A DNA stretch of 64,000 bases from VXPQ01 sp965116435 (GTDB taxonomy: Bacteria; Bacteroidota; Rhodothermia; Rhodothermales; VXPQ01), in NCBI GenBank assembly GCA_965116435.1, contig OZ220686.1, positions 1,798,001 through 1,862,000 on the forward strand, read 5' to 3'. Below, piece by piece: positions 26,486 through 35,395 of the stretch. Position 1 is the stretch's first letter; every line of letters begins with the position of its first letter. The position numbers and the translations under genes are program-made. The notes under the pieces are model-generated. The model was not told the DNA's origin, made no database searches, and saw nothing but the letters and a program-made list of their open reading frames with translations.

Positions 26486-27676
26486 ATGAAACCCCCTTCC
26501 GAAAACGTTTCCACGCCGCCTCCGGGACCCCGGGAGCAACTCCCGCGTCGGATCGGGGCAGCGTCCCCGCCGGACCCGGCGTCGCCGGATACTCCGTTCG
26601 CATGGTCAAACGCGTTCGAGTCCGCAAGTCCGGTTTTTATTGCATCCGGACTTCCGCTGAACCCTTCGTACACCTTCGATCGATTCATAGAAGGCGATTG
26701 CAACCAGTTCGCGCGCAGCGCCGCGCTGGCCATCGCCCAGCAGCCGCGCCATACGGCTTTCAACCCTTTTCTGATCTATGGCGGGGTCGGCCTGGGCAAA
26801 ACGCACCTCGTGCAGGCCATCGGCAACCATGTCCGGCAGCACAGCAAGTACAAGGTCCTGTATACGTCGAGCGACCACTTCACGTCGGACTACATGCAAG
26901 CGCTGCGGACAAACCGGAACAACGACTTCGTCGCCTTCTACAGCGACATAGACCTGCTGATCATCGACGACATCCAGTTCTTCAGCGACCAGCCGATCAC
27001 GCAGGAGGGCCTGTTCCACACGTTCAACCTGCTGCATCAGGCCGGAAAACAGATTGTTTTCTCGACAGACCGCGCGCCGCAGGACATTCCCGGCGTGGCG
27101 GACCGGTTGCTTTCGCGGTTTCAGGGCGGGCTCGTGGCGGACCTGCAGCAGCCCGAGCTGGAAACCCGGATCGCTATTCTGAACCGCAAGGCCAACGACC
27201 AGGGCATCGCCATCCCGTATGAATTCATCGAATTCGTGGCGCAGCATATCAAGAAGAATGTACGCGAGCTGGAAAGCGCCCTCATACAACTCCTCGCGCA
27301 CGCCACATTGCACCGACGCGAAATAGATATGCCGCTCATCCGGGAGGCGCTGGGCGAATTGCCCGACGACACGCATGCAACGCCGACGGTGGAAAATATC
27401 CGCCGCGCCGCCTGTACATATTTCGGCGTCGCCGAAGACCTGGTGCTGGGCCGGGAACGCAAGCGGGAAATCGTGCAGGCGCGCCATGTGGGGATGTACT
27501 TCAGCAAAAAAATGACCGGGCATTCCCTCGCCACGATAGGCCGGTATTTCGGCGGCAAGGACCATTCGACCGTGCTTCATGCCTGCCGGTGCGTCGAAAA
27601 CCTGATGGAAACAGATCCGAACTTCCGGGAAACGCTGAAACGAATCCACAGGGAAATCGAGACCGGGTATCTATAA
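26486..27676 (+). CDS. dnaA: Chromosomal replication initiator DnaA, lacking domain I
   Basis: 396 residues, shorter than the usual 440-480. Domain III (AAA+) begins at about residue 57 (LNPSYTFDRFIEGDCNQFA), with Walker A GGVGLGKTH near 94 and Walker B LLIIDDIQF near 157. Domain IV carries the DNA-binding GGKDHSTVLHA signature near 357-367. The N-terminal 50 residues are a Pro-rich stretch with no recognisable DnaA domain I. An in-frame stop at 26444-26446 rules out an upstream extension. It binds DnaA boxes and opens the origin. It is followed by dnaN. Confidence 0.95.
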   Translation: MKPPSENVSTPPPGPREQLPRRIGAASPPDPASPDTPFAWSNAFESASPVFIASGLPLNPSYTFDRFIEGDCNQFARSAALAIAQQPRHTAFNPFLIYGGVGLGKTHLVQAIGNHVRQHSKYKVLYTSSDHFTSDYMQALRTNRNNDFVAFYSDIDLLIIDDIQFFSDQPITQEGLFHTFNLLHQAGKQIVFSTDRAPQDIPGVADRLLSRFQGGLVADLQQPELETRIAILNRKANDQGIAIPYEFIEFVAQHIKKNVRELESALIQLLAHATLHRREIDMPLIREALGELPDDTHATPTVENIRRAACTYFGVAEDLVLGRERKREIVQARHVGMYFSKKMTGHSLATIGRYFGGKDHSTVLHACRCVENLMETDPNFRETLKRIHREIETGYL

Positions 27677-27808
27677 CGCGCTTGATCTATCACATTCTTT
27701 CCGTGCGGTATTGTTATCTTGGGAGGCAGGGGCTTTTTGTTTCCCTACGTCGTACCGTCATCCGTCGCCACACCTGTGCCACCTGAGCATATCGACCATA
27801 GTAACGCC

Positions 27809-28927
27809 ATGAAATTTTCTGCTTCCAGCTCCGCCCTCCTCAAGGCGCTGACCACCACCGGAGGAGCCGTCCCCTCAAAAAGCACCCTGCCCATTCTGGA
27901 GTGCATCCTTTTCGAACAGATTGACGAGACGGGCCTCCGCCTGAGCGCAACAGACCTGGAGGTCTCCATCGTGCAGCAGGTCGAAGTGCAGTTCGAAGGA
28001 GAGCAGGCCCGCCGCATCGCCGTGCCGGCCAAGCGCTTCCTGGACACGTTGCGCGCGCTGCCCGAAGTGCCGATCTCTTTCGAGGCAAACGATGAATTTC
28101 ACATCGTGCTCAAAACCGACGGGGGCGAATACAAAATGTCTGGACACGACGGAGGGGATTATCCGTCCCTCCCCGACCTGGACCCGGAACACCGCATAGA
28201 TACGTCCGGCGACCTGATCCGACGGGCGATCGACAAGACCAGCTTCGCGGTCAGCAAGGATGCGCTGCGCCCCGCCATGATGGGCGTGTATTTTCAGATT
28301 GGACCGGAGCCGGGGCGCGCCGTGGCGACGGACGGGCATCGCCTTGTCCGCATGCAAATGGACGCCATGCTCTCGGAAGAAGACGTGAATTTCGTCGTTC
28401 CGGAAAAAGCGCTCTCGCTGGCCAACAAGATCCTGTCTGGAGAAAATTGCACCATCCTGGTGGATGCGGGCCATGCGGCCTTCGTCGCGGGCGAAACGCG
28501 CATCCTGGTGCGGCTTATCGCCGAGGCGTATCCCAACTACGAAGCCGTCATTCCCCAGGACAACGACAAGCAGATTCTCGTGGAACGGAATGCGTTGCTC
28601 GCCGCCGTAAAGCGCGTCAGCCTGTATTCGTCCAACCTGACGCCTCAGATCCGCCTGAATCTCCATTCGCAACACATTGAAATCCAGGCGCAGGATATCG
28701 AGCGATCCAGCGAAGCGCGCGAGACCGTCCCCTGTGAATACGACGGCGAGGACATGGCCATCGGATTCAACGCCACCTACCTGAACGAGGTCCTGGGGCA
28801 CATCGACGCGGACGAAATCGTTATCGCGTTCAGTTCTCCAAATCGCGCAGGCGTGGTCACTCCGCATAATCAGCGCGACGGGGAAGATGTGCTGATGCTC
28901 ATCATGCCGGTCATGCTGAACCATTGA
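27809..28927 (+). CDS. dnaN: DNA polymerase III beta sliding clamp DnaN
   Basis: 372 residues from the ATG at 27809; the open frame extends 30 codons further, but MKFSASSSALLKAL is the conserved start. The three-domain clamp repeat is recognisable, and it ends with the typical LIMPVMLNH. It tethers the replicative polymerase to DNA. It lies 132 bp after dnaA in the classical dnaA-dnaN order. Confidence 0.96.
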   Translation: MKFSASSSALLKALTTTGGAVPSKSTLPILECILFEQIDETGLRLSATDLEVSIVQQVEVQFEGEQARRIAVPAKRFLDTLRALPEVPISFEANDEFHIVLKTDGGEYKMSGHDGGDYPSLPDLDPEHRIDTSGDLIRRAIDKTSFAVSKDALRPAMMGVYFQIGPEPGRAVATDGHRLVRMQMDAMLSEEDVNFVVPEKALSLANKILSGENCTILVDAGHAAFVAGETRILVRLIAEAYPNYEAVIPQDNDKQILVERNALLAAVKRVSLYSSNLTPQIRLNLHSQHIEIQAQDIERSSEARETVPCEYDGEDMAIGFNATYLNEVLGHIDADEIVIAFSSPNRAGVVTPHNQRDGEDVLMLIMPVMLNH

Positions 28928-28935
28928 CCGGCGCG

Positions 28936-29568
28936 TTACTCCAGCTTCGTCAGCAAATCATCGTCTTTGCGCATCCGTTTGACCGCCCTGTACACGAAGG
29001 CGCGAATGGTCGGAAGCGGGCGTTCCGTGCGCCGTGCAATTTCCGCGTACGACAATCCGCCCAGAAAACGAAGCCGTACGCACGCGCGAAGATGCGGAGG
29101 AAGCCGGTCGATGGCGGCCACCAGCATCAGTTCCTGCGCGCCGTGTTCACGGTATCGGTTCGGCAATTCGGACACAGAAATCCCGGCCTGCTCGCGGTCG
29201 ATAGCAACCTGCTTCTGCTTCTGCTTTGAGCGAAGGTAGTTGCGAAACGTGTTCTTGCACACTACGCTGACCCAGCTGGCGTAGCGATCCGGCTCCCTGA
29301 CCTGGGACTCCCGCATTTCCGTTTTGCGGAACGCTATATCGACAAGCACATCGAGGTCTGTAGCGCTCCAGGACGAATCCTGAATGAATTTCACAAGAAA
29401 ATATCTTCGGATAAAGCAGTACGTCCACAATTGGACCACGCTGCGCTCCTTGAGATCTTGCGTGGCGTGCCAACGTATGTATGCTGCGTTTACAGCAGGC
29501 GTGTCATCAAGACGAAACGGCAGGGTTGCCGCCAGTTCGTCCAGCGAGTCAAAGGATGTGTACGACAT
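28936..29568 (-). CDS. RNA polymerase sigma-70 family factor (ECF-like)
   Basis: 210 residues from the ATG at 29568 (MSYTSFDSLDEL); the open frame runs 34 codons further upstream. Region 2-like helices lie around residues 60-120 and region 4 is clear near the end (LPPHLRACVRLRFLGGLSYA then EIARRTERPLPTIRAFVYRA). No anti-sigma gene is adjacent. It is convergent with dnaN, with stops 8 bp apart, and divergent from rplM. It belongs to no ECF group I can name. Confidence 0.85.
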   Translation of the reverse strand: MSYTSFDSLDELAATLPFRLDDTPAVNAAYIRWHATQDLKERSVVQLWTYCFIRRYFLVKFIQDSSWSATDLDVLVDIAFRKTEMRESQVREPDRYASWVSVVCKNTFRNYLRSKQKQKQVAIDREQAGISVSELPNRYREHGAQELMLVAAIDRLPPHLRACVRLRFLGGLSYAEIARRTERPLPTIRAFVYRAVKRMRKDDDLLTKLE

Positions 29569-29706
29569 CAATTGCGTTCTGGATAGCGTGTGAAACAGGA
29601 CAAAGGGTGGGAAACCGAACAGATGAACCAGGCAAAGCGTACGGGCCAGCCCCGGGCGCGACAAGGCCACTACGCAGGAAGACGGCCAGTGCCTGAAACG
29701 AAAAAC

Positions 29707-29735
29707 TTGACGTATGACTCCAAAAGCCGTATATT
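29707..29735 (+). promoter_or_regulatory. Sigma70-like promoter for rplM-rpsI
   Basis: TTGACG (29707-29712), 17 bp, TATATT (29730-29735). It gives an approximately 160-nt leader before rplM. The 333-bp gap 29569-29901 holds nothing else I can name. The leader contains GC-rich stretches around 29775-29825 that could fold as a ribosomal-protein autoregulatory leader; not established. Confidence 0.6.
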
Positions 29736-29901
29736 ACTTGGCTACGGTGGTTCGTAACGAACGTCTTCGTCTTCAGGGGCGCCCGAACATTCCAACGGAA
29801 TGGCCCGGCGCCGGGAAACCGCCTTGATCGGTACCTGCGCGAGAGCATCAGGCATAGCGAAGGATGTGCTGCGTTGTCAGGTAAGTTAAATAAATTTAGT
29901 C

Positions 29902-30345
29902 ATGAATGCGAACACTTTCAAAACTTATTCGGCGCGCCCGAACGACATCGAGCGTACCTGGTATATCGTGGACGCCCGGGACCAGATCGTCGGGCGGCTT
30001 GCGTCGCGCATCGCCGCCGTGCTGCGCGGAAAGCATACCCCGCGATTCACGCCCCACCTCGACGCAGGCGACTTCGTGATTGTCGTAAATGCGGACAAAG
30101 TCCGCCTGACCGGCAACAAGGAAACGGCGAAGGAGTACTTCCGTCACACGGGGTATCCAGGCGGCGAACGATTCACGACGCCCGCAGAAATGCGCGCCTC
30201 CAAACCGGAGTTCATTGTGCGCAATGCGGTCCGCGGAATGATGCCAAAAGGCCCTCTTGGTCGCCAGATGCTTAAAAAACTTAAGGTGTATGCCGGTCCG
30301 GAGCACCCGCACGCCGCACAACAACCCCAGGAACTCACCCTGTAA
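29902..30345 (+). CDS. rplM: Ribosomal protein uL13
   Basis: 147 residues with WYIVDARDQIVGRLASRIA at the start, GDFVIVVNADKVRLTGNK, and RMMPKGPLGRQ-like AVRGMMPKGPLGRQM near 112-126. A large-subunit assembly protein. It pairs with rpsI downstream, the usual L13-S9 operon. Confidence 0.97.
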   Translation: MNANTFKTYSARPNDIERTWYIVDARDQIVGRLASRIAAVLRGKHTPRFTPHLDAGDFVIVVNADKVRLTGNKETAKEYFRHTGYPGGERFTTPAEMRASKPEFIVRNAVRGMMPKGPLGRQMLKKLKVYAGPEHPHAAQQPQELTL

Positions 30346-30528
30346 CCCGGATCCCGAACGCGAAATGTCCTGTTTCAGGGCCTGTTTCCTCGAGGAAAAA
30401 TCCCTTGAAGCACCGGACGCCTAAAAAACTTAATGCGCCTGAAGGTCCGCCTTACTTTTTTAAGAACGGCGCTCCGGAGGGCACTTTCCGTATCCCCTGT
30501 ACACAGCGAACACGACGAACCTTATTTC

Positions 30529-30924
30529 ATGGCAGGACCCGTTCAGTATAACGCCGTCGGCCGACGGAAAACATCCACCGCGCGCGTGTATCTGCGCGCC
30601 GGAAACGGCCAGGTGACGATCAACCGTCGTCCCCACGAAGAGTATTTCCCGCTCGACTGGCGACGCAAAATCATCTTCCAGCCCTTTGAAGCGACCGGCA
30701 CCACCGGACAATTCGACGTCCTGGTCAATGCAAAAGGCGGAGGCTTGACCGGACAGGTCGAAGCGATTCGCCTCGGCATCGCCCGGGCGCTGGTCGATTT
30801 TGACGAAGAATTCAAAAAGCCGCTGCGCGACGCAGGCTTGCTTACGCGGGACGACCGCATGGTGGAACGCAAGAAGTACGGCCGTCCGAAGGCGCGCAAG
30901 CGGTTCCAGTTCAGCAAGCGGTAA
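30529..30924 (+). CDS. rpsI: Ribosomal protein uS9
   Basis: 131 residues from the ATG at 30529; an open extension of 32 codons upstream is not conserved. It has AVGRRKTSTARVYLRAGNG near the start and ends with the expected RPKARKRFQFSKR tail that reaches the P-site tRNA. It follows rplM by 183 bp. Confidence 0.97.
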   Translation: MAGPVQYNAVGRRKTSTARVYLRAGNGQVTINRRPHEEYFPLDWRRKIIFQPFEATGTTGQFDVLVNAKGGGLTGQVEAIRLGIARALVDFDEEFKKPLRDAGLLTRDDRMVERKKYGRPKARKRFQFSKR

Positions 30925-31052
30925 CGCCTGCGGCGGACACCGACCCTTTAATCACACATACCGCCTGACATGCAACAGGGTGGCCGGGAAGCCGGTCCTG
31001 TTTCATGCGAGACGGCGGTAGCGGAACAAACCCGGCGAATTACGCCCTTTTC

Positions 31053-31832
31053 ATGAGCGAAACGACACCCGCAGCGACCCCTCCCGCGCTCGAAACAGCG
31101 CCCGACGGAGGCCCGGTCAGCATTGAACAACTTCTCAAGGTAGGCGCCCACTTCGGGCACCTTACGTCCCGCTGGAATCCGAAGATGAAGAAGTACATCT
31201 TCATGCAGCGGAACAACATCCACATTATCGACCTGATGCAAACGCAGGCGCTGCTGAACGCCGCGGCGAAAGCGGCGGCCCGGTTTGCGCGGCTGGGCAA
31301 ATCGATTCTGTTCGTGGCCACGAAAAAACAGGCGCGAGAAGCCGTCCGCGATTATGCGAAATCGTGCGACTCCCCGTACGTGGTCGAACGCTGGCTGGGC
31401 GGTACGCTGACGAATTTCCAGACCATTCGCGGAAGCATCCAGCGCATGGACAGACTGGCCCAGTTCGAAGATAGCGAAGAGTTTCAGACGCTCAAGAAGA
31501 AGGAACGCCTGATGCGCACCCGCGAGCACGAAAAGCTTGTGAAAGTGCTGAGCGGCATTGCCGCCATGCCGGGCTTGCCCGGCGCCGCGTTCATCGTGGA
31601 CATCAACCGGGAGCACATCGCCGTCAAGGAAGCGCGCAAGCTCGGCATACCGATCATCGCCATGATCGATACGAACTGCAACCCCGACATGGTGGATTAT
31701 CCGATCCCGGCCAACGACGACGCACTCAAGTCGATCCGGCTTGTTACTTCCGTCATCGCCCATGCGGTGAGCGAAGGCAAGCGCTCCAAAGAAACCAAAG
31801 AAGCCCACCAGGACCAGACGCGGAAATCCTGA
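31053..31832 (+). CDS. rpsB: Ribosomal protein uS2
   Basis: 259 residues from the ATG at 31053. GAHFGHLTSRWNPKMKKYIF, HIIDLMQTQ, VVERWLGGTLTNFQTI and DTNCNPD are all signature segments. It is followed by tsf, pyrH and frr, the widely conserved order. The N-terminus has a short Pro/Thr-rich extension of about 20 residues. Confidence 0.97.
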   Translation: MSETTPAATPPALETAPDGGPVSIEQLLKVGAHFGHLTSRWNPKMKKYIFMQRNNIHIIDLMQTQALLNAAAKAAARFARLGKSILFVATKKQAREAVRDYAKSCDSPYVVERWLGGTLTNFQTIRGSIQRMDRLAQFEDSEEFQTLKKKERLMRTREHEKLVKVLSGIAAMPGLPGAAFIVDINREHIAVKEARKLGIPIIAMIDTNCNPDMVDYPIPANDDALKSIRLVTSVIAHAVSEGKRSKETKEAHQDQTRKS

Positions 31833-31909
31833 CGAATCGGCGATCCGGCGCAGATCGTTGCGCGGATCGTCGCCTTGAGGGAATTCTGCCTGCAATACCT
31901 ATAAAAACC

Positions 31910-32740
31910 ATGAAGATAACGGCAGCCGACGTCAAAAAACTCCGTAAGATTACGGGCGTCGGCATGATGGACTGCAAAAAAGCGCTCCAGGAGGCAAACG
32001 GCGACCTGGAGGCCGCGGTAGACATTCTGCGCAAAAAAGGCCAGAAGGTCGCGGAAAAACGCGCCGCGCGGGAAGCCAACGAGGGACTCGTGGCGGCGGC
32101 GCTTTCCAGCGACGGAAAACAGGGCGCGCTTCTGGAATTGAACTGCGAAACCGACTTCGTTGCGCGCAACGAGGACTTTGGCCGCCTGGCCGATGCGCTG
32201 GTCCGGGTTGCGTTGGACCAGGCGCTCGCCAGCACGGACACGTTGTTGCGCGTCGAGTTCGCCGCAGGGCAGACCGTGGAGGACGCGCTGACAGAGGCCA
32301 CCGGCAAAATCGGCGAAAAAATCGCAGTGCGCCGCGTGGCTTTCCTCGAAAGCGCGGACGGGCGCATCGTTTCCTACATTCATCCAGGGTCCCGCCTTGG
32401 CGTCCTGGTGGAGATGTACGGAAATGGACAGGTGGAAAACGCCGGAACCGACGTCGCCATGCAAGTGGCCGCCATGAATCCGATCGCCACCACGAAAGAC
32501 GAGGTTCCCGAAAGCGTACAGGAGAAAGAGCTGGAGATTGCACGGGAATCCGCCCGCAACGAAGGCAAGCCGGATCACATTATCGACCGGATCGCCCAGG
32601 GCAAGCTGGAGCGGTACTTCAAGGATCATGTGCTGGTAGAACAGCCGTTCGTCAAAGATTCCTCCATGAGCGTAAAAGCCATGCTGCAACGCGCGGAAGC
32701 CGGCGTGCGCCAGTTCGTCCGGTTTGCGCTGGGAGAATGA
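31910..32740 (+). CDS. tsf: Elongation factor Ts
   Basis: 276 residues. The N-terminal UBA-like domain contains TGVGMMDCKKALQEANGDLE and the core has LNCETDFVARN. It exchanges GDP for GTP on EF-Tu. It follows rpsB by 77 bp. Confidence 0.97.
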   Translation: MKITAADVKKLRKITGVGMMDCKKALQEANGDLEAAVDILRKKGQKVAEKRAAREANEGLVAAALSSDGKQGALLELNCETDFVARNEDFGRLADALVRVALDQALASTDTLLRVEFAAGQTVEDALTEATGKIGEKIAVRRVAFLESADGRIVSYIHPGSRLGVLVEMYGNGQVENAGTDVAMQVAAMNPIATTKDEVPESVQEKELEIARESARNEGKPDHIIDRIAQGKLERYFKDHVLVEQPFVKDSSMSVKAMLQRAEAGVRQFVRFALGE

Positions 32741-32764
32741 TCTCCTGACCCGACCCCTGAAATC

Positions 32765-33574
32765 ATGGCAAGCGACACGCACAGGAGCGGATACAAGCGT
32801 ATCCTGCTAAAACTTAGCGGGGAAGCGTTGCTGGGCGACCGGTCCTACGGCATCGATCCCGAGGTGCTTGCCGGGTATGCGCGCGAAATCGGAGCCGTCA
32901 TGGAACGCGGGGTCGAGATGGCGATCGTTATCGGCGGCGGCAATATTTTTCGCGGCGTGCGCACCACCCACGCCGGCATGACCCGTGCGCACGCAGATTA
33001 TATGGGCATGCTGGCCACGATGATCAACGCCATGGCGTTGCAAGACGCCCTGGAGCAGGCGGGCCTCCAGACCCGGCTGCAATCCAGCATAAAAATGGAG
33101 GAAATCGCCGAACCGTTCATCCGGCGCCGCGCGATCCGGCATCTGGAAAAGGGTCGCGTGGTCATTTTCGGGGCCGGGACGGGCAATCCGTACTTTACCA
33201 CCGACACGGCGGCGGCGTTGCGGGCGCTGGAAATCGAAGCGGACGCGCTCCTGAAAGGGACCCGGGTCGAGGGCATTTTTTCGGCGGACCCCGAGACCGA
33301 TCCGAATGCAAAAATGTATAACGAAATCGCGGGCGACGAGGTGATTCGCCGGGACTTGCGCGTCATGGATATTACCGCCTTTACCCTTTGCCGGGAATCA
33401 GGATTGCCGATTCTGGTGTTCAACATGAACAAACCGGGCAATCTGAACCATATTGTGTCCGGGGGGCGTATCGGTACGGTCGTCCACTGGAATGAAACGT
33501 CCGGGACGGCTCCTGAGCGCGCACAGGAGCATCCAGAAACAAAAACACGCTCCTTCACAAAGGCCGAGCCATGA
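32765..33574 (+). CDS. pyrH: UMP kinase
   Basis: 269 residues. KRILLKLSGEALLGD at the start, GGGNIFRG near 58, and GTGNPYFTTDTAAALRA near 139 are typical of bacterial UMP kinases. It makes UDP from UMP and ATP. A C-terminal tail of about 25 polar residues exceeds the family's usual end. It overlaps frr by 4 bp (ATGA). Confidence 0.97.
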   Translation: MASDTHRSGYKRILLKLSGEALLGDRSYGIDPEVLAGYAREIGAVMERGVEMAIVIGGGNIFRGVRTTHAGMTRAHADYMGMLATMINAMALQDALEQAGLQTRLQSSIKMEEIAEPFIRRRAIRHLEKGRVVIFGAGTGNPYFTTDTAAALRALEIEADALLKGTRVEGIFSADPETDPNAKMYNEIAGDEVIRRDLRVMDITAFTLCRESGLPILVFNMNKPGNLNHIVSGGRIGTVVHWNETSGTAPERAQEHPETKTRSFTKAEP

Positions 33575-34140
33575 TCAACGAGCATCTTAAGGGCATTCTG
33601 AAAGAGGCCGAAGAACACATGGAGAAAACCCTCGAATGGTTGCAGGGCGAACTGCATACCATCCGGGCGGGACGCGCCATGCCGACCATGATCGAAAACC
33701 TCCGGGTGGACTACTACGGCGCGCAAACGCCGCTCAACCAGATTGCAACGATCGGCGCGCCGCAGCCCGACCTGCTCACCGTGCAGCCGTGGGATCGCAA
33801 TGCACTCGAAGCCATCGAAAAAAGCATTATGGCGTCGAACATGGGGTTTAATCCGTCGAACGACGGCGCGATGATTCGCATCCCGGTCCCGCCGCTATCG
33901 GAAGAACGGCGGCGAGACCTTGTCAAGGCGGCGAAAAGCCGCGGGGAGGAAGCCAAGATCGGGATTCGCAACATTCGCCGCGACACCAAGGACAAAATGC
34001 GCAAAACGGGCGAAGCGGAGCATGTTCCGGAAGACATGCAGTTCGAAGGAGGCGAGCAACTTCAGAAGCTCACGGACCGTTTTACAAGCGCCGTGGATTC
34101 GCTGACCACCCGCAAGGAAGAAGAAATCATGGAGGTATAA
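33571..34140 (+). CDS. frr: Ribosome recycling factor
   Basis: 189 residues, family length. HTIRAGRAMPTMIENLRVDYYG near residue 28 and IRIPVPPLSEERRRDLVKAAK near 108 are diagnostic. With EF-G it splits the post-termination ribosome. Its start overlaps the pyrH stop. Confidence 0.97.
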   Translation: MINEHLKGILKEAEEHMEKTLEWLQGELHTIRAGRAMPTMIENLRVDYYGAQTPLNQIATIGAPQPDLLTVQPWDRNALEAIEKSIMASNMGFNPSNDGAMIRIPVPPLSEERRRDLVKAAKSRGEEAKIGIRNIRRDTKDKMRKTGEAEHVPEDMQFEGGEQLQKLTDRFTSAVDSLTTRKEEEIMEV

Positions 34141-34201
34141 CCCGGCCTCGCATCCCGAAACGAACGCCGGGACCCAACAACGCACGCGTTCGCCATGCCC
34201 T

Positions 34202-34292
<91 letters not shown>

Positions 34293-34398
34293 CTGTTTCC
34301 CCGGCTGAACCTCGCCGGATCGCATCCATTGCCCATAAACCCTCTGCGCCTCCCTTGAGATACCCTGATCAACACTTCGCTCAGCACGTCACGGTGGA

Positions 34399-34980
34399 AT
34401 GAACAACCCCGACCAATCCCCATGCCTCGTGGTGCTCACCGCGCCAAGCGGTTCTGGAAAAACGACCATCGCCAACCAGATCATGGCCAAAATACCGGGG
34501 TTTCGTTTCTCGGTATCGGCCACCACGCGACCCCGCCGCCCCGACGAAGAGGACGGCACGCATTACCGCTTCATCTCGCATCAGGAGTTTCAGGCGCTCA
34601 TCCACTCCGGCGAGATGCTTGAGCACGAAGAGGTGTATCCCGGGCGCCTGTACGGAACCCTGCGATCCGAACTGGAAGGCTCCAGCGCCGAACAGCCCAT
34701 TTTGCTGGATATCGACATTGAAGGCGCCTTCCGAATCAAGAAAATCTATGGGGAGAATGCGCTGATCATCTTTATCCGGCCCCCGTCCCTGCGGGAACTT
34801 GAGCGGCGCCTGAAGGACCGCGCCACGGAAAACGAAGAAACCATTCGCATTCGACTGGAGCGGGCGCGCAAGGAGTTGGAAGCCGCCGTTCGGCAGGCCG
34901 ACAAGGTGATCGAAAACGACGATATCGAACGCGCCGTCAAGGAAACCTTGCGCGTAGTGCGACGGTTTATCAAACGTTGA
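34399..34980 (+). CDS. gmk: Guanylate kinase
   Basis: 193 residues. P-loop TAPSGSGKTTIA at residues 14-25, then SATTRPRRPDEEDGTHY, and LLDIDIEGA near 103. It phosphorylates GMP to GDP. GGTGG lies just before the ATG. It is followed by rpoZ and coaBC, the familiar gmk-rpoZ-coaBC order. Confidence 0.97.
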   Translation: MNNPDQSPCLVVLTAPSGSGKTTIANQIMAKIPGFRFSVSATTRPRRPDEEDGTHYRFISHQEFQALIHSGEMLEHEEVYPGRLYGTLRSELEGSSAEQPILLDIDIEGAFRIKKIYGENALIIFIRPPSLRELERRLKDRATENEETIRIRLERARKELEAAVRQADKVIENDDIERAVKETLRVVRRFIKR

Positions 34981-35030
34981 CGTACGGAATTTAACGCGCA
35001 GACATGAACATGCAGACAGGAGCCTGACCC

Positions 35031-35348
35031 ATGGCGATGAAAACCATTGATATTGAAAACCTCACGGCGCAGAGCGACAATGTGTATGAAACCGTCGTGG
35101 TGCTTTCGAAGCGCGCTCGGCAAGTAGCCGCCCGGCAAAAGGCGGATCTGGACGAAAAACTGGCGTACTACGAAGGCTTTACGTCCGATATGGAAAATAT
35201 CCGGATGCAGGAAGAACAGGCCCGCATATCGCTGGAATACGAAAAACGGCCCAAGCCCGCCGAGGTCGCGATCGCCGAACTCGAAAAAGGCGAGATTTAC
35301 TTCCGTCATCCCGAAAAAGAAGACGTGTCAGAAGCCTTTCCGGGTTGA
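35031..35348 (+). CDS. rpoZ: RNA polymerase omega subunit (Bacteroidota type)
   Basis: 105 residues. The start IDIENLTAQSDNVYETVVVL then SKRARQVAARQK matches the Rpb6/omega family as found in Bacteroidota, and the tail is acidic. AGGAG lies about 8 bases before the ATG. The position between gmk and coaBC supports the call. Confidence 0.88.
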   Translation: MAMKTIDIENLTAQSDNVYETVVVLSKRARQVAARQKADLDEKLAYYEGFTSDMENIRMQEEQARISLEYEKRPKPAEVAIAELEKGEIYFRHPEKEDVSEAFPG

Positions 35349-35395
35349 GCGAACGCCTGCGCGGCGCCCCTCATTCCGGGCCTTTCGGTAAACGC

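Noticed and set aside
29742..29901. Structured ribosomal-protein leader before rplM
   Set aside because: A leader of that length exists and is GC-rich in part, but I could not assign a known L13 leader fold, so it is only mentioned under the promoter.
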